40,981 nucleotides of DNA from Betaproteobacteria bacterium (GCA_021732605.1 JAKFUS010000009.1:1-40981), one strand, 5' to 3'. Positions 16,213 through 25,759 are shown, counted from the first letter of the stretch. The notes: generated by a model from the letters alone, not told the origin. Numbers and translations are program-made.

Positions 16213-17984
16213 CGGACAGCCAGCGCCTGATCAAGGACAGCGGCGAATTTGCCGGCCGCCTGGAAACCGATCACGCGCAAACCCTGGATTTCGCGTCCCG
16301 CCGGATCAAAGAATACGATGCCGGGCGGACCGAACAGCCGGAACCGTTTCAATAATTCCTTATGCTCGGCGGTATTGGTGGTCACATCCGCCTGAATTTT
16401 GACCATGCCGGCGAGGCGCGATTGCACCTCCGGATCGGTAAAGGTGAAACGCTCCATTTCTTTGCAGCTGACGCACCAGTCGGCATAAAAATCGAACATC
16501 AGGGTTTTGCCCTTTGCTGCGACAATCGCCGCATCCAGCTCGGCCAGGTTATTCACCCGCTGGAACGCCACGCCATGGCCTGTCGGCGCACCCGCCGCGG
16601 TGCTGCGCAATCCGGACAAGGGCTGCAACACATCTCGGCTGCCGGACAAGGCGCCGACCACAAAGGCGATGCCCGCCACCAACGCCATGACACCGACACC
16701 CTTGCTGAGCCGGGCAAAACTGCCGGCAGTAGGCGGCAAGGGATCAATGGCACGCAGATAGATTCCGGTAAATGTCAGCAGCGCAGCCCAGGCCAGCATC
16801 TGCGCGGTCACCGGCAGCACCGGCGACACCAGGTAGATCGCCACCGCCAGCAGCATCACACCGAAAAAACGTTTGACGGTCTCCATCCACGGTCCGGTTT
16901 TCGGCAGCAACGCGCCGGCCGACGCCCCGACCACCAGCAAAGGCACGCCCATGCCCAGCGCCATCGCAAACAGCGCGGCACCACCGAGCGCCGCGCTGCC
17001 GCTTTGCGAGATGTAGAGCAGCGCGCCGGCCAAGGGTGCTGCGACGCAGGGGCCGACGATCAGCGCCGACAATGCGCCCATCACAAACACGCCCGCGTAG
17101 TGGCCTCCGTGCAGGCGGCCGCTGGCCCCGGCCAGGCGTGACTGCAGCACAGTCGGCAATTGCAATTCATAGAAACCGAACATCGATAGGGCCAGCGCAA
17201 CAAACACCGCGGCAAAAGCACCGAGCACCCAGGGATTCTGCAGCGCAGCCGACAGCAGCGCGCCGGACATTCCGGCAGCAACCCCCGCCAGCGCATAAGT
17301 AATGGCCATGCCCAGCACATAGGCGACGGACAGCAGCAGGCTGTGGATACGGGTCATCTTTTGACCCTGGCCGATGATGATGCCGGACAGGATGGGCACC
17401 ATCGGCAACACACAGGGCGTGAACGACAGCAGCAGGCCGAAGCCGAAAAAACTCAGGATCAGCAGCCAGGTGTCACCGTGGAACAGGTCGGCGATCAGTG
17501 CATCCTCGCCTTTGGCTGCCGTTGTGGATGCAGCACTGTCAGCTACACCCGCGCCGGTCGCAGCGACCAGCTGCAATTCGGCTTTTTGCTCGACCGGCAC
17601 ATAACAGACCCCGACATCGGCACAGCCCTGCGATACCGCCGTCAGCACCGCACGCACCGGTTGTGCATCGCGCTGAATCGGCAATGTGATGGTCACCGCG
17701 TCGCGATATACCCGGGTCTCGCCGAAAAACTCGTCCTTGTGCACCAGCCCCTGCGGCAGTTGCGCGCCGCCCTTGCCCAGCGTCGCAGGCTCCAGACTGA
17801 AACGCAGCTTGTCGCGGTACAGGTAATAGCCCTTGGCAATCACATAACGCACTTCAATCGCATCCGGCCCGGCGACGCGGGCGCTGAACTCGAAGGCTTT
17901 TTCCGGATCCAGCAATTCGGGCTCGGCCGCGTGTGCAAAACCGGGGCACAGCATCAGCAACAGGAATAAGCGGCGCAGGATCAT
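16209..17984 (-). CDS. dsbD: Thiol:disulfide interchange protein DsbD
   Basis: 591 residues with the complete three-part DsbD layout. A signal peptide (about 1-19) precedes the periplasmic alpha domain with Cys121 and Cys127; a membrane domain of about eight helices holds Cys191 (SFTPCVLPM) and Cys313 (IVGPCVAAP); the C-terminal thioredoxin domain has DWCVSC (Cys504, Cys507). DsbD carries electrons from cytosolic thioredoxin across the inner membrane to DsbC, DsbG and cytochrome c maturation proteins. It overlaps cutA upstream and the TlpA-like gene downstream by 4 bp each. Confidence 0.97.
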   Translation of the reverse strand: MILRRLFLLLMLCPGFAHAAEPELLDPEKAFEFSARVAGPDAIEVRYVIAKGYYLYRDKLRFSLEPATLGKGGAQLPQGLVHKDEFFGETRVYRDAVTITLPIQRDAQPVRAVLTAVSQGCADVGVCYVPVEQKAELQLVAATGAGVADSAASTTAAKGEDALIADLFHGDTWLLILSFFGFGLLLSFTPCVLPMVPILSGIIIGQGQKMTRIHSLLLSVAYVLGMAITYALAGVAAGMSGALLSAALQNPWVLGAFAAVFVALALSMFGFYELQLPTVLQSRLAGASGRLHGGHYAGVFVMGALSALIVGPCVAAPLAGALLYISQSGSAALGGAALFAMALGMGVPLLVVGASAGALLPKTGPWMETVKRFFGVMLLAVAIYLVSPVLPVTAQMLAWAALLTFTGIYLRAIDPLPPTAGSFARLSKGVGVMALVAGIAFVVGALSGSRDVLQPLSGLRSTAAGAPTGHGVAFQRVNNLAELDAAIVAAKGKTLMFDFYADWCVSCKEMERFTFTDPEVQSRLAGMVKIQADVTTNTAEHKELLKRFRLFGPPGIVFFDPAGREIQGLRVIGFQAAGKFAAVLDQALAVR

Positions 17985-18346
17985 GTTGAGGTGGACGATG
18001 AGGATGAGGAAATTGCGGGGGCAGCGGTTTCGCCGGCCACCCAGTCGAGATAGCCCGGCAAACCGCGCAGCACTGAGACCGCGATGATCTCCGGAAGTTC
18101 GTAGGGGTGCAAGGCGCGCAGGGCTGATTCCAGTTCGGCATAACGCCCCGCCGTGGTCTTGATCAGCACCGGCACTTCCGCCGCTTCTTCCACCTTGCTT
18201 TTCCAGCGATACACCGAGGTACAGGGCGCGAGCACGCTGACACAGGCCGCCAGCCGCCGCTCGATGAGGGTTCGCGCCAGTTGTTGCGCGGCGGCATGGT
18301 CCGGCAGACTGGACATCACCAGCAGCACGTCACTGTCAGCGGACAT
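17981..18346 (-). CDS. cutA: Divalent-cation tolerance protein CutA
   Basis: 121 residues from ATG 18346. CutA1 features are present: an N-terminal ferredoxin-like strand DVLLVMSSLPD, the LIERRLAACVSVLAP segment, YRWKSKVEEAAEVPVLIKTT, and HPYELPEIIAVSV. It forms a trimer of uncertain role linked to copper tolerance; cutA next to dsbD is a known arrangement. The last residues are an unusual serine-rich tail, SSSSSSTST, from a short triplet-like repeat that runs into the dsbD start. The start overlaps the upstream SDR stop by 11 bp; the longer frame to 18415 lies inside that gene. Confidence 0.93.
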   Translation of the reverse strand: MSADSDVLLVMSSLPDHAAAQQLARTLIERRLAACVSVLAPCTSVYRWKSKVEEAAEVPVLIKTTAGRYAELESALRALHPYELPEIIAVSVLRGLPGYLDWVAGETAAPAISSSSSSTST

Positions 18347-19229
18347 GGGGCGGATCCTGCAGGGCATTGGTATCGGCAATACCCTCGCGCACCGTCGGAT
18401 AACGCAGCCGCACACGCAGTTCCTGCTTGATGCGCCCGTTGGCCAGACGCCGCGATTCGCTCATGAAGGAATACAGGTTTTCCGGCATCACCGTCTTTGC
18501 CTCTGCCCGGGTCACACGCGGCGGACGCGGCAGACTGAAACGATCCGCCACCAAGTCGAAGTAATCGCCCATTTTCTGCGGCGCATCGTCGCTGGCGTTG
18601 TAACTGCGGTTGGCCTGGCCGTGATGCAAAGCCGCGACCACCATGTTAGCCAGGTCATCGGCATGGATGTGATTAACGTAAGTGTCGTCCTGCGGCTGCA
18701 GCGCCGGTGTGCCGCGTTCGATGCGCGCCACCGGCAGCCGGTCCGCGGCATAGATGCCCGGCACGCGCAGGATGCTGACACAGACACCCGTGCGTGCACC
18801 CCATTCCCGCAGGCGACGTTCGGCGTCGGCGCGGCGATGTGCGCGATCAGTCTGCGGCCGCAGCGGACTGGTTTCGTCAATCAGCGCGCCGCTGCAGTCA
18901 CCATAGACGCCGCTGGTGCTGATGTAGATAAAGTGCCGTGGTAGACTGCGGCCCCGCCCGAGTGCCGCAATCAGATGTGCCGTCCGCACATCGCTGTGGC
19001 CGCGTGCGGGAGGCGGCGCGAGGTGGATGACGTCGTGGGCAAGGCCGGCGAGGCCGGTGAGTGTATGAGGGTGGTCGAGATCGCCGAACAGCGGCATCAA
19101 ACCGCAGCGGCGCAGCTCGGCGACACGCTCCGCATTGTGGGTGAGCGCGTAAATGCGGTGCCGCGCGCGCAGCAGCAATGCAACACGCAGGCCGACGTCA
19201 CCGCAACCGATGATCAATAACCGCTTCAT
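18336..19229 (-). CDS. NAD(P)-dependent epimerase/dehydratase-like SDR (YeeZ-type)
   Basis: 297 residues. The N-terminal nucleotide site MKRLLIIGCGDVGLRVA is of the GxGxxG type; FIYISTSGVYGD contains the conserved S and YG of extended SDRs, though the YxxxK pair is not obvious, as in the atypical YeeZ group. The middle IHADDLANMVV is an NDP-sugar-epimerase-like segment. Substrate unknown; the family is annotated as NAD-dependent epimerase or oxidoreductase. It is the first gene of the SDR-cutA-dsbD-tlpA string and diverges from the 2Fe-2S reductase gene after 67 bp. Confidence 0.85.
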   Translation of the reverse strand: MKRLLIIGCGDVGLRVALLLRARHRIYALTHNAERVAELRRCGLMPLFGDLDHPHTLTGLAGLAHDVIHLAPPPARGHSDVRTAHLIAALGRGRSLPRHFIYISTSGVYGDCSGALIDETSPLRPQTDRAHRRADAERRLREWGARTGVCVSILRVPGIYAADRLPVARIERGTPALQPQDDTYVNHIHADDLANMVVAALHHGQANRSYNASDDAPQKMGDYFDLVADRFSLPRPPRVTRAEAKTVMPENLYSFMSESRRLANGRIKQELRVRLRYPTVREGIADTNALQDPPHVR

Positions 19230-19296
19230 AGGCTCCGCTTTACAGTCTCATTATCATAGTGTCCGTATTTTAGCCCAGCCCCCTGAATCCCGAACG

Positions 19297-20307
19297 ATGC
19301 CTTCCCAAATCACCCTCCGGCCCAGCGGCCATGTCTTTCATGCACAGGACGGAGAAACCGTGCTCGAAGCCGCGCTGCGCGAAGGCTACCGGCTGCCCTA
19401 CGGCTGCCGCAACGGCACTTGCGGTTCATGCAAGGGCAAGGTGGCCGCGGGCGTTGTTGATCACGGCAAATCTCAGGACACCGCTCTTAATGCCTCGGAA
19501 CGCGCCGCCGGCATGGCATTGTTCTGCCAGGCACAGCCGCGCTCCGACCTGATCATCGAGTGCCGCGAAATCGGCGCGGTCAAGGACATTCCGGTGAAGA
19601 CGCTGCCGTGCCGGGTGCAGTCGCTGGAATTGGTCGCCCCCGACGTGATGCGCATCCGCCTGCGCCTGCCCGCATCGGAACGCCTGCAGTTTCTCGCCGG
19701 ACAGTACATCGACATTTTGCTCAGAAACGGCACCCGCCGCAGTCTATCACTGGCCAATCCGCCGCATGATGACGGCCTGCTGGAACTGCACCTGCGCAAT
19801 TACGGTGGTCCGTTCAGCACGCATGTGTTTACGCAGATGAAGGAAAAGGACATCCTGCGCTTCGAAGGTCCGCTCGGCACGTTTTATCTGCGCGAAGACA
19901 GCATCAAGCCCGCGGTGCTGATCGCAGGCGGCACCGGCTTCGCACCAATCAAGTCCATCATCGAACACGCGATACACCACAAGATCAAACGGCCTCTGCT
20001 GTTGTACCGCGGTGCGCGGCACACAGCCGACCTTTATCTGAATGAATTGACCGAGGCGTGGCAGCGCGATCACGGCATCACTTATGTGCCGGTGTTATCC
20101 GATGCCACCGCTGAAGAAGCATGGTCGGGACGCAGCGGCCTGGTGCATGAGGCGGTGATCGCCGATTTACCGGATTTGTCAGGGCACGAGGTCTACGCCT
20201 GCGGCGCGCCGGCAATGATCGATGCTGCGCGCCGTGATTTCATCGGGCATTGCAGCCTGCCCGAGGCGGCGTTTTACGCCGACGCGTTCACGCCGGCGAT
20301 TCCCTAG
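19297..20307 (+). CDS. 2Fe-2S ferredoxin/FAD/NAD(P)H reductase (CDP-6-deoxy-glucoseen reductase-like)
   Basis: 336 residues in three domains. A plant-type 2Fe-2S domain (1-90) has Cys37, Cys42, Cys45 and Cys77. The flavin domain has RRSLSLANPP, the RxxSxxNP FAD motif. The NAD(P) domain has LIAGGTGFAPIKSI and VYACGAPAMI. The protein passes electrons from NAD(P)H through flavin to the cluster and an unknown partner; betaproteobacterial copies are annotated as CDP-6-deoxy-3,4-glucoseen reductase, but no deoxysugar genes are here, so the name is not supported by context. ATG 19297 begins the conserved sequence; the longer frame from 19153 would run into the SDR gene. Confidence 0.9.
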   Translation: MPSQITLRPSGHVFHAQDGETVLEAALREGYRLPYGCRNGTCGSCKGKVAAGVVDHGKSQDTALNASERAAGMALFCQAQPRSDLIIECREIGAVKDIPVKTLPCRVQSLELVAPDVMRIRLRLPASERLQFLAGQYIDILLRNGTRRSLSLANPPHDDGLLELHLRNYGGPFSTHVFTQMKEKDILRFEGPLGTFYLREDSIKPAVLIAGGTGFAPIKSIIEHAIHHKIKRPLLLYRGARHTADLYLNELTEAWQRDHGITYVPVLSDATAEEAWSGRSGLVHEAVIADLPDLSGHEVYACGAPAMIDAARRDFIGHCSLPEAAFYADAFTPAIP

Positions 20308-20326
20308 CCTCGTTCAACCGCCGGGT

Positions 20327-21535
20327 TCAAACCGGTTTTCGCCGGCGCCCGGTCCCGCTTCGGTTCAGTTGCGCAACCGCCAGTTCAAGACTGGCACGAT
20401 GGTGGGCGCGCGCGGCGTCAGCATGTTCCAGACGCTCATGCAGTTGCGCGAGTTCCAGATGCGCCGCATACGTCGGCTCCAGCGCAACGCTGGCTTCAAG
20501 ATAACTTTGCGCCTTGCCCCACAGCTGCTGTCGTGCGCACAGACGACCAAGCGCCAGCAGCAGTGCAGCATCGGTACGATGCGCTTTGAGCCAGCGTTCC
20601 GCGCGCTCAATCTGCTGCAGCGTGCCTGTAGTGCTGCACTCGCCATAGAGATTGACCAGTCCGCTGTCCCATTCCTGCTCAAGACTGCGCTCGATGATGG
20701 CTGCCGCTTCGGCACCCTGTCCCAGTCCGTGAAACGCTGCAGCGGCGGTGCCGGCAACGACGATGTCCCGGCGATAACGTTCAGGCACGCGTTTCCAGGT
20801 TACTGCCAGACCCGGCGCATCGACCAACTTGCGCTGGATCAATTGCCGCCAGGCATGGCGCCGCTCGGCATCTGCCTGCTCGACACTGAACACATCGCGC
20901 TTTTCCAGCTGGTCGATCAGCGCCGGCACCTGCTCCCATTGTCCGATGCGCTGCCGCGCGCGCAATTCAAGGCGCAGCGCAGCGGTGTGTTTGTTCGGCA
21001 GTACCGCCAGCGCCACCAGTGCATCTTCCGGCCGCCGCTCGTCGAGCAGCATCTGCGCTGCGCTGATCGCTGCCGCAGCATCGGGCCGCGCGGGATCCGT
21101 GGCCAGTTTTGCAAGATAGGCATCGCGACGTCCGGGCGCGCGCAATTCGTGGGCGGCACGCGCCGCGATGATGGCGCCCAGATCGCCGGGTTCGCCCAGC
21201 GCCACGGCCTGATTCACCATTTTTTCAGCCCTGGCGTAACGCCCGGCAAAAAACTCGCGCAGCGCATCGACCAGCGTGCCATGCGCGGTTTCACGACGCC
21301 GCGCCGCGCGGAACTGCACCACGCGTCCCGGCAGTTCAACTGCCGTAACCAGCAGGCGCAGCAGCAGGTAGCCCAGTACAAACGCCAGCACCAGCAGCAC
21401 CAGCGCGAAATTCAGCGACAGCTCGATGCGCTGCCCGGGCAGTGCCACCAGCACGTAGCCGGTGTTCAGCCGCGCGAGCAGCGTGACGCCTGTCGCCAGG
21501 GCGCCCAACACCAGGATCCAGATCAGCCAGCGCAT
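20327..21535 (-). CDS. hemY: HemY-type protein, TPR membrane protein of haem synthesis locus
   Basis: 402 residues. Two membrane helices at about 2-20 and 41-66 form the HemY_N region, followed by a conserved ELPGRVVQFRAARRRE stretch and a long soluble part built of TPR-like helical repeats. Proteobacterial HemY of this kind is not the protoporphyrinogen oxidase; it is an inner-membrane protein proposed to coordinate late haem synthesis. It is the last gene of hemC-hemD-hemX-hemY. The 50-bp spacing to hemX fits one transcript. Confidence 0.92.
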   Translation of the reverse strand: MRWLIWILVLGALATGVTLLARLNTGYVLVALPGQRIELSLNFALVLLVLAFVLGYLLLRLLVTAVELPGRVVQFRAARRRETAHGTLVDALREFFAGRYARAEKMVNQAVALGEPGDLGAIIAARAAHELRAPGRRDAYLAKLATDPARPDAAAAISAAQMLLDERRPEDALVALAVLPNKHTAALRLELRARQRIGQWEQVPALIDQLEKRDVFSVEQADAERRHAWRQLIQRKLVDAPGLAVTWKRVPERYRRDIVVAGTAAAAFHGLGQGAEAAAIIERSLEQEWDSGLVNLYGECSTTGTLQQIERAERWLKAHRTDAALLLALGRLCARQQLWGKAQSYLEASVALEPTYAAHLELAQLHERLEHADAARAHHRASLELAVAQLNRSGTGRRRKPV

Positions 21536-21585
21536 CGTGTATTGAACGGGGAAAAAGTAAAGAGCAGTAAGGAGTGGTGCCGTGC

Positions 21586-22656
21586 TTAAGTCGAACCTTT
21601 GGCGCGCGGCAGGCGCAGCTTGCGCAACGCCTCCAGCGTTTCCTGCAGATCCGGCAACTCGATCTGCACCTGCGCCGACTGCAGCTTGCGCAGCGCCGCC
21701 GCGGTGATCATGACACTGCTGTCACGCGCATCAAAATGCCGCTCCAGCGCGGCCAGCGCCGCCTGCAGGTCACCCTGGTAACTCTTGCCGTCACGCGACA
21801 GCAGGGCAATCCGTGCGCCGAGCAGGCGCAGCTTCAGGTTCTCGCGCAGAAAAAAAGCCTGCTCCGGCGCCAGCAGCGCGGCATCCTGCACCCCCGAGCT
21901 TTGTACGCGCACCAGCTGGCGCAATTCCCGCCACGCCTCGCGCACCACGCGCTCCCACGCTGGCACTTCCGCAGCAGGTGCTGTTGCTGCAGCAACGGCA
22001 TCAGGCCGCGCCCGCGCATCCATCGCCAGCGGCAGGCGATCGATCGCGGCAATCGCGTCATCGAGCCGCGCGCTGGTGCCATAGACATCGACCAGCGGCA
22101 GCGCCTTCAGGCGCTCAATGTCCCGCACCAGCGCCCGGCGCAAGGCGCTGTATCGCGGCTGATCCATGCGCTGCAGCCGCGCCTCGACATTTTCCAGGCC
22201 GATCAGCGCGGTGCGAACATTAGCCGCAATTTGCAACTGCTGGCTGGCCAGCAGCACGGATTGTTCGATATCGGCAAACGCCCACTCATCGCGATTGCGC
22301 GAGAGTTCCTGATACAACGCTTCCAGCGCAACCTGCTGGTTCTGCGATTCCGCGAGTTTTGCTTCAAGCACGCCCACTTTGACTTCGGTGTCGTGCAGCG
22401 CCGCCCTAGCCTGCTGCACGCGCAAAGCGGTGTCCTTGTTCTGCGTTTCCATATTCGCCAGCCGTCGCGCCAGTTCGCTGCGCAGCACGGTTTCCTCGCC
22501 GCGATCCTGATGCCACTGGTACGCGGTAAACCCTGCGGCGCCCAGTGCCACGATCAGCGCCAGCGCCGGCAACGCAACGCCGACCGGCCGCGCAGCAGGA
22601 TCTGAAGCCACCGGTTTTACGGCGGCAAAATCGCCTGATGTGCGCTGTTCGCTCAT
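21586..22656 (-). CDS. hemX: HemX-like membrane protein
   Basis: 356 residues. A cytoplasmic N-terminus of about 26 residues, one membrane helix (about 27-46), a coiled-coil stretch rich in Leu, Glu and Gln (about 55-120), and a C-terminal alpha-helical domain with FADIEQSVLLASQQLQIAAN and the LLRENLKLRLLGARIALL-like segment. This is the HemX family, named for uroporphyrinogen-III C-methyltransferase but without a SAM-binding methylase domain here, so that activity is not expected. It is believed to form a complex with HemY. Confidence 0.92.
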   Translation of the reverse strand: MSEQRTSGDFAAVKPVASDPAARPVGVALPALALIVALGAAGFTAYQWHQDRGEETVLRSELARRLANMETQNKDTALRVQQARAALHDTEVKVGVLEAKLAESQNQQVALEALYQELSRNRDEWAFADIEQSVLLASQQLQIAANVRTALIGLENVEARLQRMDQPRYSALRRALVRDIERLKALPLVDVYGTSARLDDAIAAIDRLPLAMDARARPDAVAAATAPAAEVPAWERVVREAWRELRQLVRVQSSGVQDAALLAPEQAFFLRENLKLRLLGARIALLSRDGKSYQGDLQAALAALERHFDARDSSVMITAAALRKLQSAQVQIELPDLQETLEALRKLRLPRAKGST

Positions 22657-22686
22657 GGTTTGAAGAATAACATGCAGGTATCGATG

Positions 22687-23463
22687 CTATTTCGCTGCAA
22701 ACTGCTGCAACAGGCCGGCGATCAGGCCGTCATCGCCGGGCGCGGTCCCGATGACATCGCGGCAACCGAGTTCTCGCGCCACAGTTGCGATGCGCGGATG
22801 CGGCACGAGGAGAGGCGTGTGCTGCAGCAGCGACCCGCCGGGTTTGTCGAGCATGACAAACAGGTTGCGCAATCCTTCGCTGCTGGTAGCGACCACCGCA
22901 TGTACCCCGTCATGCGCCCAGGCCTGCAGCAACGGCGCCGGATCGGTTTGCGGTCGTGCGCGGCGATAACACGCGATGTAATCGACCAGCGCACCGCGCG
23001 CCGCCAGCGTGTCGCCGAGCAATTCGCGCCCGCCGTCGCCGCGCAGGATCAGCACCCGCTGTCCGCTGACCGCCTGCAGTTGCGGCATTTCGAGCAGGCG
23101 TTCGCTGTCAAAAGACCGCTGCGGAGCAATCACTTCATGGACGCCATGACGCTCAAGTTCCCTGACCCCGCCCTTGCCGATCGCGGCCACGCGCAAACCG
23201 GCCGGCCAGCCACGCCGCCCGGCCATGCGCTCCATCACCCGCGTCACGGCATTGGGGCTGATGAAAATGGCCAGGTCATAGGTGTCCAGCCGATCAATGG
23301 CGTCGAGCAGCGGCTGCGGATCTGCAGGGTCGAGAATTTCCAGCGTCGGGAAAATGACCGGCCGGCCACCTGCGGCATGTATCAATGCCGCCAATGGCCC
23401 GGCCTGGTGCGCCGGCCGGGTGATAAGGATGCCGCGCCCGGCCAGCGGTCCGGCGCTGGTCAT
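22687..23463 (-). CDS. hemD: Uroporphyrinogen-III synthase
   Basis: 258 residues in the usual two-lobed range. It closes hydroxymethylbilane into uroporphyrinogen III with inversion of ring D. Weak family conservation is normal; visible signs are GRGILITRPAHQAGPLAALI at the start, FISPNAVTRVME, the hinge around GERL/FDSERLL, GQRVLILRGDGGRELLGDTL and ATSSEGLRNLF. The position between hemC and hemX supports the call. It begins 10 bp after the hemC stop. Confidence 0.95.
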   Translation of the reverse strand: MTSAGPLAGRGILITRPAHQAGPLAALIHAAGGRPVIFPTLEILDPADPQPLLDAIDRLDTYDLAIFISPNAVTRVMERMAGRRGWPAGLRVAAIGKGGVRELERHGVHEVIAPQRSFDSERLLEMPQLQAVSGQRVLILRGDGGRELLGDTLAARGALVDYIACYRRARPQTDPAPLLQAWAHDGVHAVVATSSEGLRNLFVMLDKPGGSLLQHTPLLVPHPRIATVARELGCRDVIGTAPGDDGLIAGLLQQFAAK

Positions 23464-23473
23464 GGCGCCGCAG

Positions 23474-24421
23474 TCATGGTGAAAACACCGCGAGGATGTC
23501 CGCAGCGCCCTGGCGTTTCAGGTTCTCGGCCAGCGCGATACCCAGTGCTTCGGCATCCGTCGCTGCGCCGGTCATTTCACCACGCACCACGCGCGAACCG
23601 TCGGGCGCACCGACCAGTCCGCGCAGTCGCAACTGTGTCCCGCTCAACTCTGCAAACCCGGCGAGCGGCACGTTGCAGCTGCCGGCCAGTGTCCGCGAAA
23701 ACGCGCGTTCGGCGTTGACACACTGTTGTGTGGCCTGGTGTATCAATGGCGCCAGCAGTTCAAGCAAATCGCTGCGATCGCTGCTGCATTCAATGCCCAG
23801 CGCGCCCTGGCCGACGGCGGGCAGGCTTTCTTCCGGTGTGAGCAACGCTGAAATGCGCTCAGCAAGACCGAGTCTTTTCAAACCCGCTGCCGCGAGGATG
23901 ATCGCGCCATACTGGCCGTCATCAAGTTTGCGCAGCCGCGTCTGCACATTGCCGCGCAGCGGTTCAACCCCCAGATCGGGAAATTGCGCGCGCAACTGAC
24001 ACTCGCGGCGCAAGCTGGAGGTGCCGACTTGTGTACCCGCTGGTAATGCGGCGAGGCTGCGAAAATGGTTCGAGACAAAAGCATCGCGCGGATCGGCGCG
24101 CTCCAGCACCGCCGCCAGCGCATAACCTTCAGGCAGATGCATCGGTACATCCTTCACCGAATGCACCGCGATGTCGGCGCGGCCGTCGGCCAGCGCATCT
24201 TCGAGTTCCTTGACGAACAAACCCTTGCCGCCAATCTTGGACAGCGAACTGTCGAGGTTGCGATCACCCGCCGTGGTCATGCCGAGTATCGATACCGGCA
24301 GCCCCGGATATAATCGCTGCAGTTCAGATTGCACATGCCGCGCCTGCCACAACGCCAGCGCGGACTCGCGCGTGGCAATCACCACGGAATTGGGTCGACG
24401 GCTAACAACACTCTGTATCAT
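23474..24421 (-). CDS. hemC: Hydroxymethylbilane synthase (porphobilinogen deaminase)
   Basis: 315 residues. It joins four porphobilinogen units to hydroxymethylbilane. Cys249 in GSCNVPLAG is the attachment site of the dipyrromethane cofactor; [20 protein letters not shown] and [12 protein letters not shown] are conserved substrate-binding parts. ATG 24421 is the start, since [20 protein letters not shown] is a normal N-terminus; the reading frame stays open to 24646 but those residues lie over the divergent thioredoxin gene. On this strand a TATAAT-like sequence ends only 5 bp before the ATG, so the mRNA may be nearly leaderless. Confidence 0.97.
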   Translation of the reverse strand: MIQSVVSRRPNSVVIATRESALALWQARHVQSELQRLYPGLPVSILGMTTAGDRNLDSSLSKIGGKGLFVKELEDALADGRADIAVHSVKDVPMHLPEGYALAAVLERADPRDAFVSNHFRSLAALPAGTQVGTSSLRRECQLRAQFPDLGVEPLRGNVQTRLRKLDDGQYGAIILAAAGLKRLGLAERISALLTPEESLPAVGQGALGIECSSDRSDLLELLAPLIHQATQQCVNAERAFSRTLAGSCNVPLAGFAELSGTQLRLRGLVGAPDGSRVVRGEMTGAATDAEALGIALAENLKRQGAADILAVFSP

Positions 24422-24431
24422 ATTGATTATA

Positions 24432-24950
24432 TTGAATAATTTTAAGCGCTGGGACTGTCTGATTGTAGCATGGGCGGTATTTGCCACGGTATTTGCCAGC
24501 GCATTTGCCTCAACACTCGGCGCAGCACCCGCAACGGCCCAGCTACTGCCGGCAGACAATCTGGCGCAGGCCGCCACCGAAGCGCGAACGCGCCGCGTGC
24601 CGGTATTGATCGCCTTCATGCAGCAGTCCTGCCCGTACTGCGCCATTGCGCGGCGCGATTACCTGATCCCGCTGCAAACCGATCCGCAATGGAAAAACCG
24701 CGTGCTGATCCGCGAAATCGACGTCGATCGCAGCACTGAAATGCGCGATTTTGCCGGCAGCGCCACCACGCACCGCGCATTTGCGCGCAGCCACGACGTC
24801 ACTCGCGTGCCGACCCTGATCGTGTTCGACGCCGACGGCAAGCCGGTGGGACAGCCGATCACGGGACTGCTGTCCGAGGATTTTTACCGGCTGTATATCG
24901 AACAGGCGATTGAAGCGGGTCTGACCCGCATGCGGCCGCGCGGGCGCTGA
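24432..24950 (+). CDS. Secreted thioredoxin-like protein, probable TTG start
   Basis: About 172 residues. After a signal peptide ([17 protein letters not shown]) comes a thioredoxin-like fold with CPYC in [16 protein letters not shown], followed by the cis-proline segment RVPTLIVF, close to SoxW/DsbC-type periplasmic thioredoxins. The start is uncertain: no ATG exists between the divergent hemC start and the CPYC motif. TTG 24432 gives a proper signal peptide (MNNFKRWDC start); TTG 24423 or a GTG near 24370 inside antisense hemC are other options. None has a clear ribosome site. It ends 26 bp before the convergent algR-like gene. Confidence 0.75.
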   Translation: MNNFKRWDCLIVAWAVFATVFASAFASTLGAAPATAQLLPADNLAQAATEARTRRVPVLIAFMQQSCPYCAIARRDYLIPLQTDPQWKNRVLIREIDVDRSTEMRDFAGSATTHRAFARSHDVTRVPTLIVFDADGKPVGQPITGLLSEDFYRLYIEQAIEAGLTRMRPRGR

Positions 24951-24976
24951 TCCGATTCGTTCTGTCGGGCACGCTG

Positions 24977-25735
24977 TTAGCGGGCAAATTCGCGCACGAT
25001 GTGCTGCTGGCGACGGCTTACCGGCATGCGTTCCTCGAGTCCGGCCAGCACCACCTGCCACGGCCCTTCACCGGATTCGGCGCCAACCCGCTCGAAACCA
25101 CGGATGGCCGCACGCGCCACCAGGCAATTGCGGTGCACGCGCACAAAACGCTCCGCGAACTCCTGTTCGAGCTGGGTCAGCGATTCTTCGATCAGGTATT
25201 CCCGGGCGACGGTGCGCACCGTGATGTATTTGAGTTCAGCGCGCAGGAACAGGATGTCCTCCACCGGGATCAGATGCACCCGGCCGCGCTCGGCCACACT
25301 GAGGCAGGCGCGTGGCGCCTGCTGCATGCCGCGCAGGGTTTCAGGATTCAGCGCCGGCGATTGCGCAACCCGCGACAGCGCCTCCTGCAGCCGCGACGCC
25401 TTGATCGGCTTTAGCAGGTAATCAACCACGTGCAATTCGAAAGCCTGGATCGCGTAGGCATCGTACGCGGTGGTGAATATCACCGCCGGCGGCCTGGCCA
25501 GCTGCTGCAGATGCCGCGCCACTTCAATGCCGTCCATGCCGGGCATGCGCACGTCGAGCAGCGCGACATCCACGCCGCCGGCCTCGGCAATGTTCAATGC
25601 ATCGCGACCATTAGCGGCTTCACCGGCAACCACCACGGGCAACTCGGCATTGACGTCCGCCAGCAGGTCACGCATGCGGCTGCGCGCCGGCGCTTCGTCA
25701 TCGACGATCATTACGCGGCGCGGCACGACGGTCAC
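24977..25735 (-). CDS. algR: LytTR response regulator, AlgR-like
   Basis: 252 residues. A receiver domain (about 7-125) has the acidic pair DDE, phosphoacceptor Asp61 in LLDVRMPGMDG, and the KPIK lysine; a LytTR DNA-binding domain occupies about 145-245. Upstream is the matching LytS/AlgZ-type kinase, 24 bp away, so they form a two-component system. In pseudomonads AlgZ/AlgR controls alginate, pili and virulence; targets here are unknown. The algZ-algR pair beside argH and hemC is conserved synteny. Confidence 0.93.
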   Translation of the reverse strand: MTVVPRRVMIVDDEAPARSRMRDLLADVNAELPVVVAGEAANGRDALNIAEAGGVDVALLDVRMPGMDGIEVARHLQQLARPPAVIFTTAYDAYAIQAFELHVVDYLLKPIKASRLQEALSRVAQSPALNPETLRGMQQAPRACLSVAERGRVHLIPVEDILFLRAELKYITVRTVAREYLIEESLTQLEQEFAERFVRVHRNCLVARAAIRGFERVGAESGEGPWQVVLAGLEERMPVSRRQQHIVREFAR

Positions 25736-25759
25736 GAGGCCACTTTCCTCATTTGACCC

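Noticed and set aside
20222-21589. 455-codon plus-strand open frame
   Set aside because: It is antisense to hemY, overlaps the end of the Fe-S reductase, and is rich in Arg and Gln without any domain; a high-GC shadow.
24426-24431. TATAAT on the minus strand as the hemC promoter
   Set aside because: No -35 at 16-18 bp and only 5 bp to the ATG; possible but too weak to list as a feature.
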